This document shows positions 8,916 through 16,485 of a stretch of 37,864 nt of DNA, piece after piece (within the stretch, counting starts at the first letter, position 1; each line of letters starts with the position of its first letter). The notes under the pieces are model-generated. The model made no database searches. It saw nothing but the letters and a program-made list of their open reading frames with translations, and had not been told where the DNA came from. The stretch is from positions 1-37,864 of the forward strand of contig DPDG01000056.1 of NCBI GenBank assembly GCA_003526375.1, read 5' to 3'. The position numbers were made by a program, and so were the translations under genes. Source of the DNA: Lentisphaeria bacterium. Lineage in GTDB: Bacteria > Verrucomicrobiota > Lentisphaeria > Victivallales > UBA1829.

Positions 8916-9584
8916 TCATTTCAAGTCCGACGATTTGAAGCAGTAATCATTGTTTCCCATGAAGTAAAATTTTGAAAAACGGCGCTCTTGAAGATGATTA
9001 CCGGGCTTGTCCTCCAGAAACAGATAATGTTCCGGCTCTTTTCCCTGGACAAGTCCGGCACCGTAATACAGATAGTCGCACTGCCCCGGACGCTGTCCCT
9101 GATACCCCGGACAATGCAAAACCTTATATTCCAAATAGGAATTATCACGGTTCCACAGCAGTTCGAGAGAAGACGGATAGTTGCCATCATGATCCTCCGC
9201 ATAGGCAAGGCACGCAAGCCGAATGGTTAACATATGCTCCTGACAGGAGAGCTGTTCGGCAAAAGACATGGCACTTCTCTCTGACGGCAAGAGAATCCCG
9301 GAAAATAAAAAAAAGACCGGAAATGACAGGATAAAAAAAGGCATTATTTTTTTCCCCCGGCACATCCGATACATGATGTAACAGCTCAAACCGCAGTAAC
9401 AAATCGTCAAAAAAGAATAAATGCACCACAGATCGGCCGCCTGATTGTATTCCCGGGGAATGGAGCCAAGCCTCGCCATCAGACAAAGAAGATTCACAAG
9501 AATTCCAAGAAGCAATATTCTGGAAACAACGGGATGCCGGGAACGCATTTCCCTGTATGACATTATTTGTTTTTCCTGCATCAT
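8916..9584 (-). CDS. Membrane protein with pseudopilin-like C-terminal domain
   Basis: The start at ATG 9584 is supported by AAGGAG seven bases upstream. A longer frame would run into the preceding gene. The protein is 222 residues with three or four predicted membrane helices in its first half ('RILLLGILVNLLCLMARLG', 'SFLTICYCGLSCYIMYRM', 'MPFFILSFPVFFLFSGILL'). The second half contains 'RLACLAYAEDHDGNYPSSLELLW' followed by 'LHCPG'. This pattern is typical of the soluble part of pilin-like proteins in Planctomycetes and Lentisphaerae, yet no FTLIE helix is present. It begins 22 bases after the flippase-like gene and is probably translated from the same message. Function unknown. Confidence 0.7.
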   Translation of the reverse strand: MMQEKQIMSYREMRSRHPVVSRILLLGILVNLLCLMARLGSIPREYNQAADLWCIYSFLTICYCGLSCYIMYRMCRGKKIMPFFILSFPVFFLFSGILLPSERSAMSFAEQLSCQEHMLTIRLACLAYAEDHDGNYPSSLELLWNRDNSYLEYKVLHCPGYQGQRPGQCDYLYYGAGLVQGKEPEHYLFLEDKPGNHLQERRFSKFYFMGNNDYCFKSSDLK

Positions 9585-9606
9585 GGAAAATCTCCTTTTG
9601 AAAAAG

Positions 9607-10659
9607 TCAGTTCCCTTTTTTGTTTTTCCCGACCGGCGTGAAAATGAAGAAAATGCCGCCGAGGAGATTGAAACAGATGATAATGCCGGAGATGACCAGC
9701 GAGACGGCAAGCGCGGCGTCACCGTTCATGCCGCCGCCTTTCAGAATAGGAATCACGAACATGTCGCGGACACCAAGTCCGGCGGGCGTCGTCGGGAGAA
9801 GCCCCGCAATATTGCCGACCGTAATCGCGGCAAGGGTGGAACCGAACGGGGTATCCTGTCCGTTCACGCCGACCGCCACGCAGTAAGCCATCAGTCCCAG
9901 CACGAGATTTACGAACACGACACTGGTCACGATGCAGAGCACCACCTCTTTCCTGCAATGATTGTAAGAATCCAGCGCATCGGATATTTTCGTGTAAAGG
10001 CCACCGCTGAAACGGTCCGCCAGATTCTTCATCCTGCAATAAAGCCCGATCCGTTCCAGCGCCTTATGCTTGAACACGACAAATGCCGCGAGAATCCCGC
10101 AGACACTCCCCGCAAGCAGGACATAGATGAATTTTTCAATGATTCCCTTCACCCCCGCAATCGACTCCCAGACGAACGGAAGCATCAGGAGCGCCACAAG
10201 AAAAATGCCGATCATACCGGTAAAGCGGTCAATCAGAATCGTAAACGCCCCGTCAAATTTACGCCCCTTCTCAATGTGCGCGGCAAGAAATCCGGCGCGG
10301 ACAAGATCGCCGCCGATCGCTCCGGGCAGGACCAGCGAAAAGAAAAAAGACTGCATGGTCAGAGACACGGCAAGCATCAGGGAACAGTCGATCTTCTGCG
10401 CCCGCAGCAGAATCCACCAGCGCCATGCGTTCGCAAAGATATGAAGCGCATAGAGAAGAAGCGCAAAACAAATCCATGCCGGATTCATTTTCTTCAAGGT
10501 TTCAAGAAGCCCGTCCGGCGCTTTATGGATCAGGAAAATGATGATTGCAGCGGCAAGCGCCGCTTTCAGCAGAGTCTTCACCAACGGCGAAAAAAGGATG
10601 TTCCTGATTCTGCCGGGTTGTCTCCTCTCGTCGCCGGAACCGCTCTCATTTTCCATCAT
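9607..10659 (-). CDS. Lysylphosphatidylglycerol synthase TM-region / YbhN-like (UPF0104) membrane protein
   Basis: This is a 350-residue integral membrane protein with about eight hydrophobic helices, from 'LLKAALAAAIIIFLIHKA' near the N-terminus to 'SLVISGIIICFNLLGGIFFIF' at the end. It carries the signature 'PGAIGGDLVRAGFLAAH' and the late 'GLLPTTPAGLGVRDMFVIPIL', the two conserved Gly/Pro loops of the LPG-synthase transmembrane (AglD2/UPF0104) family. Members act as lipid flippases or as the membrane half of MprF. The cytoplasmic aminoacyltransferase half is absent here, so this is a stand-alone transporter-like domain. Two adjacent ATG codons (10659, 10656) can start it. It heads a two-gene operon with the membrane protein at 8916. 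Confidence 0.85.
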   Translation of the reverse strand: MMENESGSGDERRQPGRIRNILFSPLVKTLLKAALAAAIIIFLIHKAPDGLLETLKKMNPAWICFALLLYALHIFANAWRWWILLRAQKIDCSLMLAVSLTMQSFFFSLVLPGAIGGDLVRAGFLAAHIEKGRKFDGAFTILIDRFTGMIGIFLVALLMLPFVWESIAGVKGIIEKFIYVLLAGSVCGILAAFVVFKHKALERIGLYCRMKNLADRFSGGLYTKISDALDSYNHCRKEVVLCIVTSVVFVNLVLGLMAYCVAVGVNGQDTPFGSTLAAITVGNIAGLLPTTPAGLGVRDMFVIPILKGGGMNGDAALAVSLVISGIIICFNLLGGIFFIFTPVGKNKKGN

Positions 10660-10850
10660 CTGATGTTCTTTCCACTCTTTTTCATCATAAATTACACAAT
10701 TTGTGTTTGTAGAGACGTGTTTTCATATTATATTTCCTAATTTACGGAAAGCACACGCCGCAAATGGTGAAAGATAGCCTGTTTATTGATTTTTTCAATA
10801 CGGCAAACGGCGGGGGCTTCATAAATATCGAATAAAATGCGGGATGGAAA

Positions 10851-11669
10851 ATGGCTGGTAACGGACCTGTTTTGAATTTACTTTTTATTGGTGATGTCGT
10901 CGGCAAGGGGGGAAGAAACGCAGTCCGCCTGCTGACTCCGGAACTGAAACAGCGTTTTCACTGTTCCTTTGCAATCGTCAACGGGGAAAACAGCGCGAAC
11001 GGGGCGGGGTTCAGTCTCTCATGTATCAAAGACATGGAAATTGCCGATGTATTGACCGCGGGAGATCACGTGTGGGATCAGAAAAACTTTGAAACAGAGA
11101 TTCTTTCCGTCAAAAATCTGGTGCGCCCCGCGAATCTGAGCTCCCTGCAGCCGGGAAAAGGGTGGAACGTATTCCGCAATCCCGCAGGCGGCGAAGTCGC
11201 GGTCATTTCGCTCATGGGCAAAGTTTTCATGAAGGAGAGCGCATATTGTCCTTTTGAGACGGTGGAAAAGATCCTGCCGCAGATTCCCCGGACAGTCAAG
11301 TGCATCATTGTGGATCTTCATGCCGAAGCGACCAGCGAGAAAGCGGCGATGGCGTGGTTCCTCGACGGCAGAGTTACGGCGGTGATCGGAACTCATACCC
11401 ATGTGCAGACCGCAGACGGGCGCATTCTTCCGGGAGGAACGGCGTTTCTTTCCGATGTGGGAATGGCGGGCGGGCACAACTCCATTCTCGGACGCGACAT
11501 CAGGGATGTAGTCCGCAAATTCCGCACGGGAATGCCGACCCGCCTCAATGTCACCGAGCATGACATCCGCCTTGATTACGCCGTCATATCCTATGAACTT
11601 ATGACCGGGCGCGCCGTCGCGATCAGAACCGGATCGGAATTTTTAACCACGGAGAAAATCAATGGATAA
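10851..11669 (+). CDS. ymdB: YmdB-family metallophosphoesterase
   Basis: The 272 residues match the TIGR00282/YmdB family of dinuclear-metal phosphoesterases that hydrolyse 2',3'-cyclic nucleotides and influence RNA turnover and biofilm decisions in Bacillus. Metal-site motifs are visible in order: 'LLFIGDVVGKGGR' with Asp15, 'IVNGENSANGAG', 'LTAGDHVWDQK', 'IIVDLHAEATSEK' and 'VIGTHTHVQTADG'. The C-terminal 'FLSDVGMAGGHNSILG' is also characteristic. In Firmicutes the gene usually follows rny, but no rny is present here. Its last eight bases overlap nadC, so it leads a tight operon ymdB-nadC-ruvA-2H phosphoesterase. Confidence 0.93.
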   Translation: MAGNGPVLNLLFIGDVVGKGGRNAVRLLTPELKQRFHCSFAIVNGENSANGAGFSLSCIKDMEIADVLTAGDHVWDQKNFETEILSVKNLVRPANLSSLQPGKGWNVFRNPAGGEVAVISLMGKVFMKESAYCPFETVEKILPQIPRTVKCIIVDLHAEATSEKAAMAWFLDGRVTAVIGTHTHVQTADGRILPGGTAFLSDVGMAGGHNSILGRDIRDVVRKFRTGMPTRLNVTEHDIRLDYAVISYELMTGRAVAIRTGSEFLTTEKING

Positions 11670-12543
11670 GGAAAACATACCTCAAATCGACTGGAAGCAA
11701 ACCGATGCTCTGATCTCGCTCGCGTTGAGCGAGGATCTCGACACCGTCGGAGACGCCACGACGAATTCAGTCATTCCCGAAAACCTACAGGCGAAAGCGG
11801 TCTTCCTCACAAAAGAGGATTGTGTCTGTGCCGGGCTCCCCGTCGCAGAACGCCTGTTCAAAACCATTGACCCGGAACTCGAATGGAAGACACTGGTCCG
11901 CGAAGGCGAATTCTGTCCCAGAGGCACAATCATGGCGGAAGTCAGAGGCAATGCGCGCGCACTGCTGACGGGCGAACGCACCGCGCTCAACTTCCTGCAA
12001 AGGCTCTGCGGCGTGGCGACTGCGTCAAAACGTTATCAGGATGCTGCGGATGCCGCCGGGGCGAAATGCCGGATTCTCGACACCCGCAAGACCACTCCGG
12101 GCTGGCGGAATCTTGAGAAGTATGCCGTCGCAACCGGAGGTGCCTTCAACCACCGCATCGGGCTTTTCGACAGAGTTATGATCAAGGACAATCACCGCGA
12201 ACTTGCGGGGCTCGAAGGCGCCGGAGGAATCAAACGTTCCGTCGAGCGCGCCCGCGCACAGTATCCGAACCTTGAAGTCGAAGTCGAGGTCGATTCCCTG
12301 AGTGAACTTGACGAAGCGCTGGAATCCAGGGCGGAATACATTCTGCTGGACAATATGAGCGACGAGATGATGGCGGAAGCGGTCAGGCGGGTCAACGGGC
12401 GCGCAAAACTGGAAGCCAGCGGCGGCATCACCCTCGCACGCATTCCGTCCGCGGCAAGAACCGGAGTCGATTTCATCTCCGCCGGCGCCCTGACCCATTC
12501 CGTCAAATCCAGTGACATTTCCATGGACATCGTTCTGAACTGA
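11662..12543 (+). CDS. nadC: Nicotinate-nucleotide pyrophosphorylase (carboxylating)
   Basis: NadC converts quinolinate and PRPP to nicotinate mononucleotide in de novo NAD synthesis. The 293-residue protein begins with the open-sandwich domain ('LALSEDLDTVGDATTNSVIP'), then has 'GERTALNFLQRLCGVAT', the phosphoribosyl and quinolinate binding loop 'ILDTRKTTPGWRNLEKYAV', 'GLFDRVMIKDNH', 'VEVEVDSLSELDEAL', 'YILLDNMS' and the final phosphate-binding 'EASGGITLARI'. All expected Arg, Lys and His positions of the family appear present. It overlaps the ymdB end by eight bases (translational coupling). The other de novo genes nadA and nadB are not in this window. Confidence 0.96.
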   Translation: MDKENIPQIDWKQTDALISLALSEDLDTVGDATTNSVIPENLQAKAVFLTKEDCVCAGLPVAERLFKTIDPELEWKTLVREGEFCPRGTIMAEVRGNARALLTGERTALNFLQRLCGVATASKRYQDAADAAGAKCRILDTRKTTPGWRNLEKYAVATGGAFNHRIGLFDRVMIKDNHRELAGLEGAGGIKRSVERARAQYPNLEVEVEVDSLSELDEALESRAEYILLDNMSDEMMAEAVRRVNGRAKLEASGGITLARIPSAARTGVDFISAGALTHSVKSSDISMDIVLN

Positions 12544-12565
12544 AAACAGGGAGAGGCGGATTATT

Positions 12566-13174
12566 ATGATTGCACAGATTCGGGGAAAGCTGATTGCCTC
12601 CACTTTTACGGAAGTGGTGGTGGATGTCGGTGGCGTCGGTTATCGCGCGTTCATTCCGATGAGCACGTTCGATACCCTGCCGCAACCGGGAGAGGAGGTT
12701 ACGCTTCTGACGCACATGCACGTCCGGGAGGATGCGATCATCCTGTTCGGGTTCGCAACCCGTCAGGAGCAGTCCGCCTTCGAACTGCTGATCACGGTCA
12801 ACGGCATCGGCGCCAAAACCGCGCTCAACATCATGAGCTGCATGAATATCACATCACTCTGCGCCGCAATTTCAGGCGGGGACCTCAAGACTCTGAAAAA
12901 GATCAGCGGCGTCGGCCCGAAGTCCGCGGAACGCATGATCGTGGAGCTCCGCGACAAGGTGGATGCGATTGTGCCCGAGGCTCCTTTCCTCAACAGGAAC
13001 GGCGAACCGGCAAAACTGAAAGAGGTGGAAGACGCGATTCTTGCACTTGGTCAGCTTGGTTTCCAGGGACCGAAGGTTCAGAAACTGGTCAACGAAGTTG
13101 CGCTTGAACTGCCGGAAAATGAACGGTCCAGCGAGAACATTCTGCGCAAGTCCATTCAGGCGCTGAACAAATAA
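12566..13174 (+). CDS. ruvA: Holliday junction branch migration protein RuvA
   Basis: RuvA binds four-way DNA junctions and loads the RuvB motor. The 202 residues show the OB-fold domain I (MIAQIRGKLIASTFTEVVVD...VGGVGYRAFIP). Two helix-hairpin-helix units of domain II follow ('ITVNGIGAKTALNIMS' and 'ISGVGPKSAERMIVELRDK'), then a flexible linker and the C-terminal RuvB-contact domain III ('VEDAILALGQLGF'). GGGAGAGGCGG lies just upstream of the ATG. It is 22 bases downstream of nadC. Neither ruvB nor ruvC is adjacent. The downstream gene is a 2H phosphoesterase-like protein 15 bases away. Confidence 0.96.
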   Translation: MIAQIRGKLIASTFTEVVVDVGGVGYRAFIPMSTFDTLPQPGEEVTLLTHMHVREDAIILFGFATRQEQSAFELLITVNGIGAKTALNIMSCMNITSLCAAISGGDLKTLKKISGVGPKSAERMIVELRDKVDAIVPEAPFLNRNGEPAKLKEVEDAILALGQLGFQGPKVQKLVNEVALELPENERSSENILRKSIQALNK

Positions 13175-13189
13175 CCGTTTGGGGAAATT

Positions 13190-13732
13190 ATGGACGGGGT
13201 CATTGAATATCCCAGTTATATCGTGCTGGACATTCCCTCTCCGATGGAGGAAAAGATTCAGGCATTGCGGAGCCGCTTCGATACGGAGCGGGCTCAAATG
13301 CCGGCGGAAGTCACGCTGACGGGTTCCTGCGGAGTGGGCACGATTCTTCCCGGACAGGAAATCAGTTTCATATGCGAAGAAATAGACCGCGTCGCCGCAC
13401 AATATGCTCCGTTTGAGGCGACTTTCGATCATGTGGAGCGTTTTCAGAATACGGACATCTATTATTTCGCATTCCAGGACCCCGCTCCCTTTACCGCACT
13501 TCACCATGCTCTGGCAAATTCCAGGATCAAGTTCAGGCACACGGATTTCCCCTTTGTCCCCCATTGCACATTGAAGCTCCGCCAGCATCCGACGGAACAG
13601 GAACTGCTGGAGCTCTTTTTCCTCCATACGCCGCAGGAACCGTTCAAAATCAGCAGGATGTCACTCTACTCCCTGCCCGAATTGACCTCCTGCATTCTGC
13701 ACCATAAAATTCCGCTGACCGGCTCGGAATAA
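13190..13732 (+). CDS. 2H phosphoesterase / 2'-5' RNA ligase-like protein with an altered first motif
   Basis: This 180-residue protein has the layout of the 2H phosphoesterase superfamily (2'-5' RNA ligase-like, cyclic phosphodiesterase): 'YIVLDIPSPMEEKIQALRSRF' as first strand-helix, a first motif region 'AEVTLTGSCGVG', and a canonical second motif 'PFVPHCTLKL'. The first motif normally reads H-x-T/S; here Glu occupies the His position. Activity as a two-histidine enzyme is therefore doubtful, unless this branch of the family uses a variant site. The gene is 15 bases after ruvA and ends only four bases before the convergent ibrB-like gene, with no room for a hairpin terminator between them. 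Confidence 0.8.
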   Translation: MDGVIEYPSYIVLDIPSPMEEKIQALRSRFDTERAQMPAEVTLTGSCGVGTILPGQEISFICEEIDRVAAQYAPFEATFDHVERFQNTDIYYFAFQDPAPFTALHHALANSRIKFRHTDFPFVPHCTLKLRQHPTEQELLELFFLHTPQEPFKISRMSLYSLPELTSCILHHKIPLTGSE

Positions 13733-13736
13733 GCGT

Positions 13737-14252
13737 TCAGACAGCCTCCCATGCTTCGGAGAATTCCTTGTCGGCGAACATTTCGGCAAGGCCGGATATC
13801 TGAGAAAGGCGCAGAACCTCGTCCGGTTCCATTCCGAGTTCGCGGCTGATCTTGACGTCGCTCCAGTTGCGCCGTTTCAATTCGATCACGATATCGCTCA
13901 TTGCGGCAATCTCATGCTTGCCGCGGGCACGGTTGTGCCGGATCGTGGAAGCAATCCGGTCATTGCGGTCTGTGCGCTCCTGATTCACAATCACAATCGG
14001 GAGATATTCCATGCCCAGCTTTTTCCCGACAAGATGCCGGTGAAATCCGTCAATGACCTCATAATGGTCCTCGGTACGCCAGCATACAATCGGCTGGGTG
14101 AAGCCGTCGGACTTGATCGACAGCTCCAGCAGCTCCATTTCAGGCGGAGCCACCGTATTCGGGTTATAATCGTTCGCCTGCACCTCCGAGGCAGGCACCC
14201 AGATCACATGAGACACCGGGTGTTGTGCAGTCCAGCCCATATTTCTTTCCAT
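13737..14252 (-). CDS. ibrB: IbrB-like ParB-domain protein
   Basis: The 171 residues contain a ParB/Srx N-terminal fold: 'VPASEVQANDYNPN' (residues 19-32), 'LLELSIKSDGFTQPIV', then the nucleotide-binding box 'YEVIDGFHRHLVGKKLG' (GFHRH at 69-73) and 'ASTIRHNRARGKHE'. A helix-turn-helix-like segment follows at about 130-150. This architecture matches IbrB, partner of IbrA, known from Escherichia coli ECOR-9 where the pair activates immunoglobulin-binding eib genes. In this fold ParB-type proteins bind and hydrolyse CTP. GAGGAGGG sits just upstream of ATG 14252, which lies 49 bases inside the ibrA-like frame. The gene is the last of the cassette. Its target here is unknown. Confidence 0.85.
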   Translation of the reverse strand: MERNMGWTAQHPVSHVIWVPASEVQANDYNPNTVAPPEMELLELSIKSDGFTQPIVCWRTEDHYEVIDGFHRHLVGKKLGMEYLPIVIVNQERTDRNDRIASTIRHNRARGKHEIAAMSDIVIELKRRNWSDVKISRELGMEPDEVLRLSQISGLAEMFADKEFSEAWEAV

Positions 14253-15442
14253 AATTCCCTCCTCTTTGCCATAAGTTTTTTATATTTTTCATAAGACCCG
14301 CTCTTCGTCTGCGAAAACGACAATCCTTTGCACCAGTAGTCATTCCTCAGCAAAGCCTTGGCAATCCGCGTCCAGCTTGGAGTCTTCTTATCCGTAATAC
14401 TGCCCTCGTCGGGGATTCCGTCGGGATACCCTCGCGTGGAATACCATTTCAGAAAAACACTGATCTTGTTCTCGTAATGCTCCCTTGTCCGCGGCGGCAT
14501 GGAAGCCAGCAGAAGCTTCGAGAAACTCTCCCACGTGTGTCCTTCCGGTTTGCTGATCTTCAGGTTGCCGGTAATGTTCCCGTGTTCCTTGCAGTAAAGC
14601 GCTCCCTGATTCGCGCCATTCACGCGCGCCACCACACGGGACCACGTTTCCGGCTCGATCAGATGAAACAGCCACAACCCTTTTTTCTGGTCGTCCCCGT
14701 AAGGCTGGCAGATCCGCATCTGATGAATCGAAAGTCCCGCCTGGTACATCCGGTCGTACAACCGGTTGTAAGGCAGTTTGTATTTACCGAGGTAAGTCCA
14801 GTCATCTTCGGTCCTCCAGTCGTAAATCGGGTAAATATTATAAAGATTGCCACCGCACCATGTCGTCCATTTCTTATCCTGAAAATAAGAGTTTCTCCGC
14901 ATTGTAATAGCACAGAAACGGCTCAGGCTCTCTGCTGTGCGGATGCCCACAAAACACGCGGTCAGGCTGTCGCCGCCGTACCATTTCCCGAACAGCGGCA
15001 CAAACTCCTCGAATTCCATTCCCTTGTGGAAAAACGGAAAAAAGTTCTCATCCGAGATCGCCGGTTCCGGCAGGGGGCGGATCCAGTCATTCTTGCGGTC
15101 CTTGTCCCAGCAGATCCAGTGCGGTTCGAACTGGGAAACCGCATTGCGCAGATGCAGCGGCAGGCAGATCCAGAACAACTCGATATGAGCCGCATACAGT
15201 TTACAGCATTCGTTGATATGGTCAATCGTAAGTTTATACTGCCCTTCCAGATCAATGAACAGGATGCCGACCTTGCGCTTCCGCCGGATCGCCTCATGCA
15301 TCACCAGATGCAGCATGCACGTGCTGTCCTTGCCGCCGGAAAAACTGACATAAACCTTAGGAAAAGAATCGAAGACATAGGCAACCCTTTCCCGGGCGGC
15401 CTCCAGGACATTCTTCCCTATGAAACGTTTCTGTCCAGACAT
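14204..15442 (-). CDS. ibrA: IbrA-like PAPS-reductase-family protein (DUF3440)
   Basis: The 412 residues begin with 'VLEAARERVAYVFDSFP' followed by the PP-loop SGGKDS (35-40) of PAPS reductase/ATP pyrophosphatase enzymes. The C-terminal half carries the DUF3440 features: 'YPIYDWRTEDDWTYLGK', 'LYDRMYQAGLSIHQMRICQPYG', 'GLWLFHLIEPETWSRV', 'HYENKISVFLKWY', 'IPSW'-like 'TPSWTRIAKALLRNDYWCK' and 'LSFSQTKS'. These match IbrA as I recall it along its full length. Related PP-loop proteins (for example DndC) act in DNA sulfur modification, but no enzymatic activity of IbrA is established to my knowledge. The start overlaps the upstream 131-residue gene by 25 bases, and the end overlaps ibrB. The catalytic PP-loop is intact. 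Confidence 0.88.
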   Translation of the reverse strand: MSGQKRFIGKNVLEAARERVAYVFDSFPKVYVSFSGGKDSTCMLHLVMHEAIRRKRKVGILFIDLEGQYKLTIDHINECCKLYAAHIELFWICLPLHLRNAVSQFEPHWICWDKDRKNDWIRPLPEPAISDENFFPFFHKGMEFEEFVPLFGKWYGGDSLTACFVGIRTAESLSRFCAITMRRNSYFQDKKWTTWCGGNLYNIYPIYDWRTEDDWTYLGKYKLPYNRLYDRMYQAGLSIHQMRICQPYGDDQKKGLWLFHLIEPETWSRVVARVNGANQGALYCKEHGNITGNLKISKPEGHTWESFSKLLLASMPPRTREHYENKISVFLKWYSTRGYPDGIPDEGSITDKKTPSWTRIAKALLRNDYWCKGLSFSQTKSGSYEKYKKLMAKRRELWKEIWAGLHNTRCLM

Positions 15443-15813
15443 AGGTTCAATTCTTCCTCCGTCAATTTGATCTTTTCTCCATGCTCGGAAACAGTCAGGA
15501 AATACCGTAAATTCTCTTCCGCCGGAGTTTTCTCCTTCACTTCATACATTCGTCCCGACTCCACCAGATAATACGCAAAAACACCCCTGTTGAAAGAGTC
15601 GGAAGCCATTGTGTAATCCACATGCGGCTGGATAAATGAGCGTGCATATCTGTATTTCGGGCTCCTGCCGGTAATTTCCGCTACCCACCACGGAGAAGGC
15701 CGCGCAAAGTTCCGCCCGATTCCGGGAACAATCCGGTCCACAATCGCCATCTGAAGCCTGTCATCCTGCCAGACCTTCCATCCGATAAGCTCAAGTTTAA
15801 TTTGAGTGAACAT
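15418..15813 (-). CDS. Small conserved-looking protein heading the ibr-like cassette, unknown function
   Basis: This 131-residue protein has no signal peptide or membrane helix. It is rich in aromatic and basic residues, with 'RPSPWWVAEITGRSPKYRYARSFIQP' followed by 'SRGV'-like 'FNRGVFAYYLVESGRMYEV'. This pattern looks like a compact beta fold found in unnamed bacterial and phage proteins, but I cannot name a domain. Its last 25 bases overlap the ibrA-like start, and the three genes overlap throughout, so they are very probably co-expressed. GAGGT at 15825-15829 is the likely ribosome site, about 11 bases from the ATG. It is not part of the ibrAB pair as described in Escherichia coli, so it may be an extra component. 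Confidence 0.72.
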   Translation of the reverse strand: MFTQIKLELIGWKVWQDDRLQMAIVDRIVPGIGRNFARPSPWWVAEITGRSPKYRYARSFIQPHVDYTMASDSFNRGVFAYYLVESGRMYEVKEKTPAEENLRYFLTVSEHGEKIKLTEEELNLCLDRNVS

Positions 15814-16406
15814 CCCTTCATAACCTCAATACCATATTCATTCGGTTAAGTGTTTCCGGCATTGTCCGCCGGTCTTATTGACTTTATGAATTTCAGCATT
15901 TTCAAATTTTATGTTGAGTAAGCCAAACAATACTTCCCGTAAAATTTGTACAAATTAATTCCCATAGGTAAAAAGAATCATGATTTGTACTTTTGAGAAA
16001 TTAAGTTTATCATTAATTCCAGCTATTTACAATACACGGAAAGTGCTTATATTCAATAGTAATTCAGAAAAAATCCATTCATTTCGCTATAAAATATCGT
16101 CTCATTATTACAATGGAAAAGAATTGTATTTCCTCTGAATCCATAAATAAAAAAAGCACGATTTCAATACAGGTAATCCTCCTCCGCTTTTCTCATATAA
16201 TTTGAAATGTCAGGAACACAGGAAAAGACATCTTTCAAAAAAAGCCTTTCAATCATGCAATTCACATATAAGAAACCAAAAGACTAAAGAATCACTCGGT
16301 TTTTCCGCAGACAGAATGACATAAACGAATCATATGCCGTATAATAGATAGAAATAAATATTAGTTTTTTTATTTTCAGAATATCCGTATTCCCATTACG
16401 GCAGAC
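15814..16406. other. AT-rich non-coding stretch upstream of the ibr-like cassette
   Basis: No convincing gene is visible in about 590 bases. The stretch is clearly more AT-rich than its surroundings. It holds a 14-bp palindrome (15943-15956), a second half-site ATTTGTAC at 15983-15990, and an orphan strong Shine-Dalgarno-like GGAGGAGGATT on the minus strand (about 16165-16175) followed only by a 19-codon frame. It must contain the cassette promoter, but no clear -35/-10 pair was found on the minus strand. It may include decayed gene remains. Confidence 0.5.
15943..15956. promoter_or_regulatory. Perfect palindrome, candidate operator of the ibr-like cassette
   Basis: AATTTGTACAAATT is a perfect 14-bp inverted repeat about 130 bases upstream of the first cassette gene. 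A related half-site ATTTGTAC recurs 39 bp away (15983-15990). No regulator gene of its own is adjacent, so the binding protein is unknown. Confidence 0.4.
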
Positions 16407-16452
16407 AAAAAATCCCGGAAAAATATGGATATGAATCTCTATTTTCCCGGGA
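16407..16452 (-). terminator. Rho-independent terminator behind the truncated gene tail
   Basis: On the minus strand TCCCGGGAAAATA (16452-16440) pairs with TATTTTTCCGGGA (16425-16413) with one mismatch and a 14-base loop, and is followed by six Ts (16412-16407). It lies 34 bases beyond the stop at 16486 and shows that a real minus-strand gene once ended here. Confidence 0.78.
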
Positions 16453-16485
16453 ATCACGGAAATTCGGCAGTTGTGGCGAAATCAT

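Noticed and set aside
9445..10740. A 431-codon open frame on the plus strand
   Set aside because: It is antisense to the flippase-like gene and its neighbour. The product is low-complexity and very rich in Arg and His.
14477..15571. A 364-codon open frame on the plus strand
   Set aside because: It is antisense to the IbrA-like gene, which shows the PP-loop and full family motifs.
16165..16175. A gene starting at the strong Shine-Dalgarno-like GGAGGAGG on the minus strand
   Set aside because: Only a 19-codon frame with a TTG start follows, so no gene is called.
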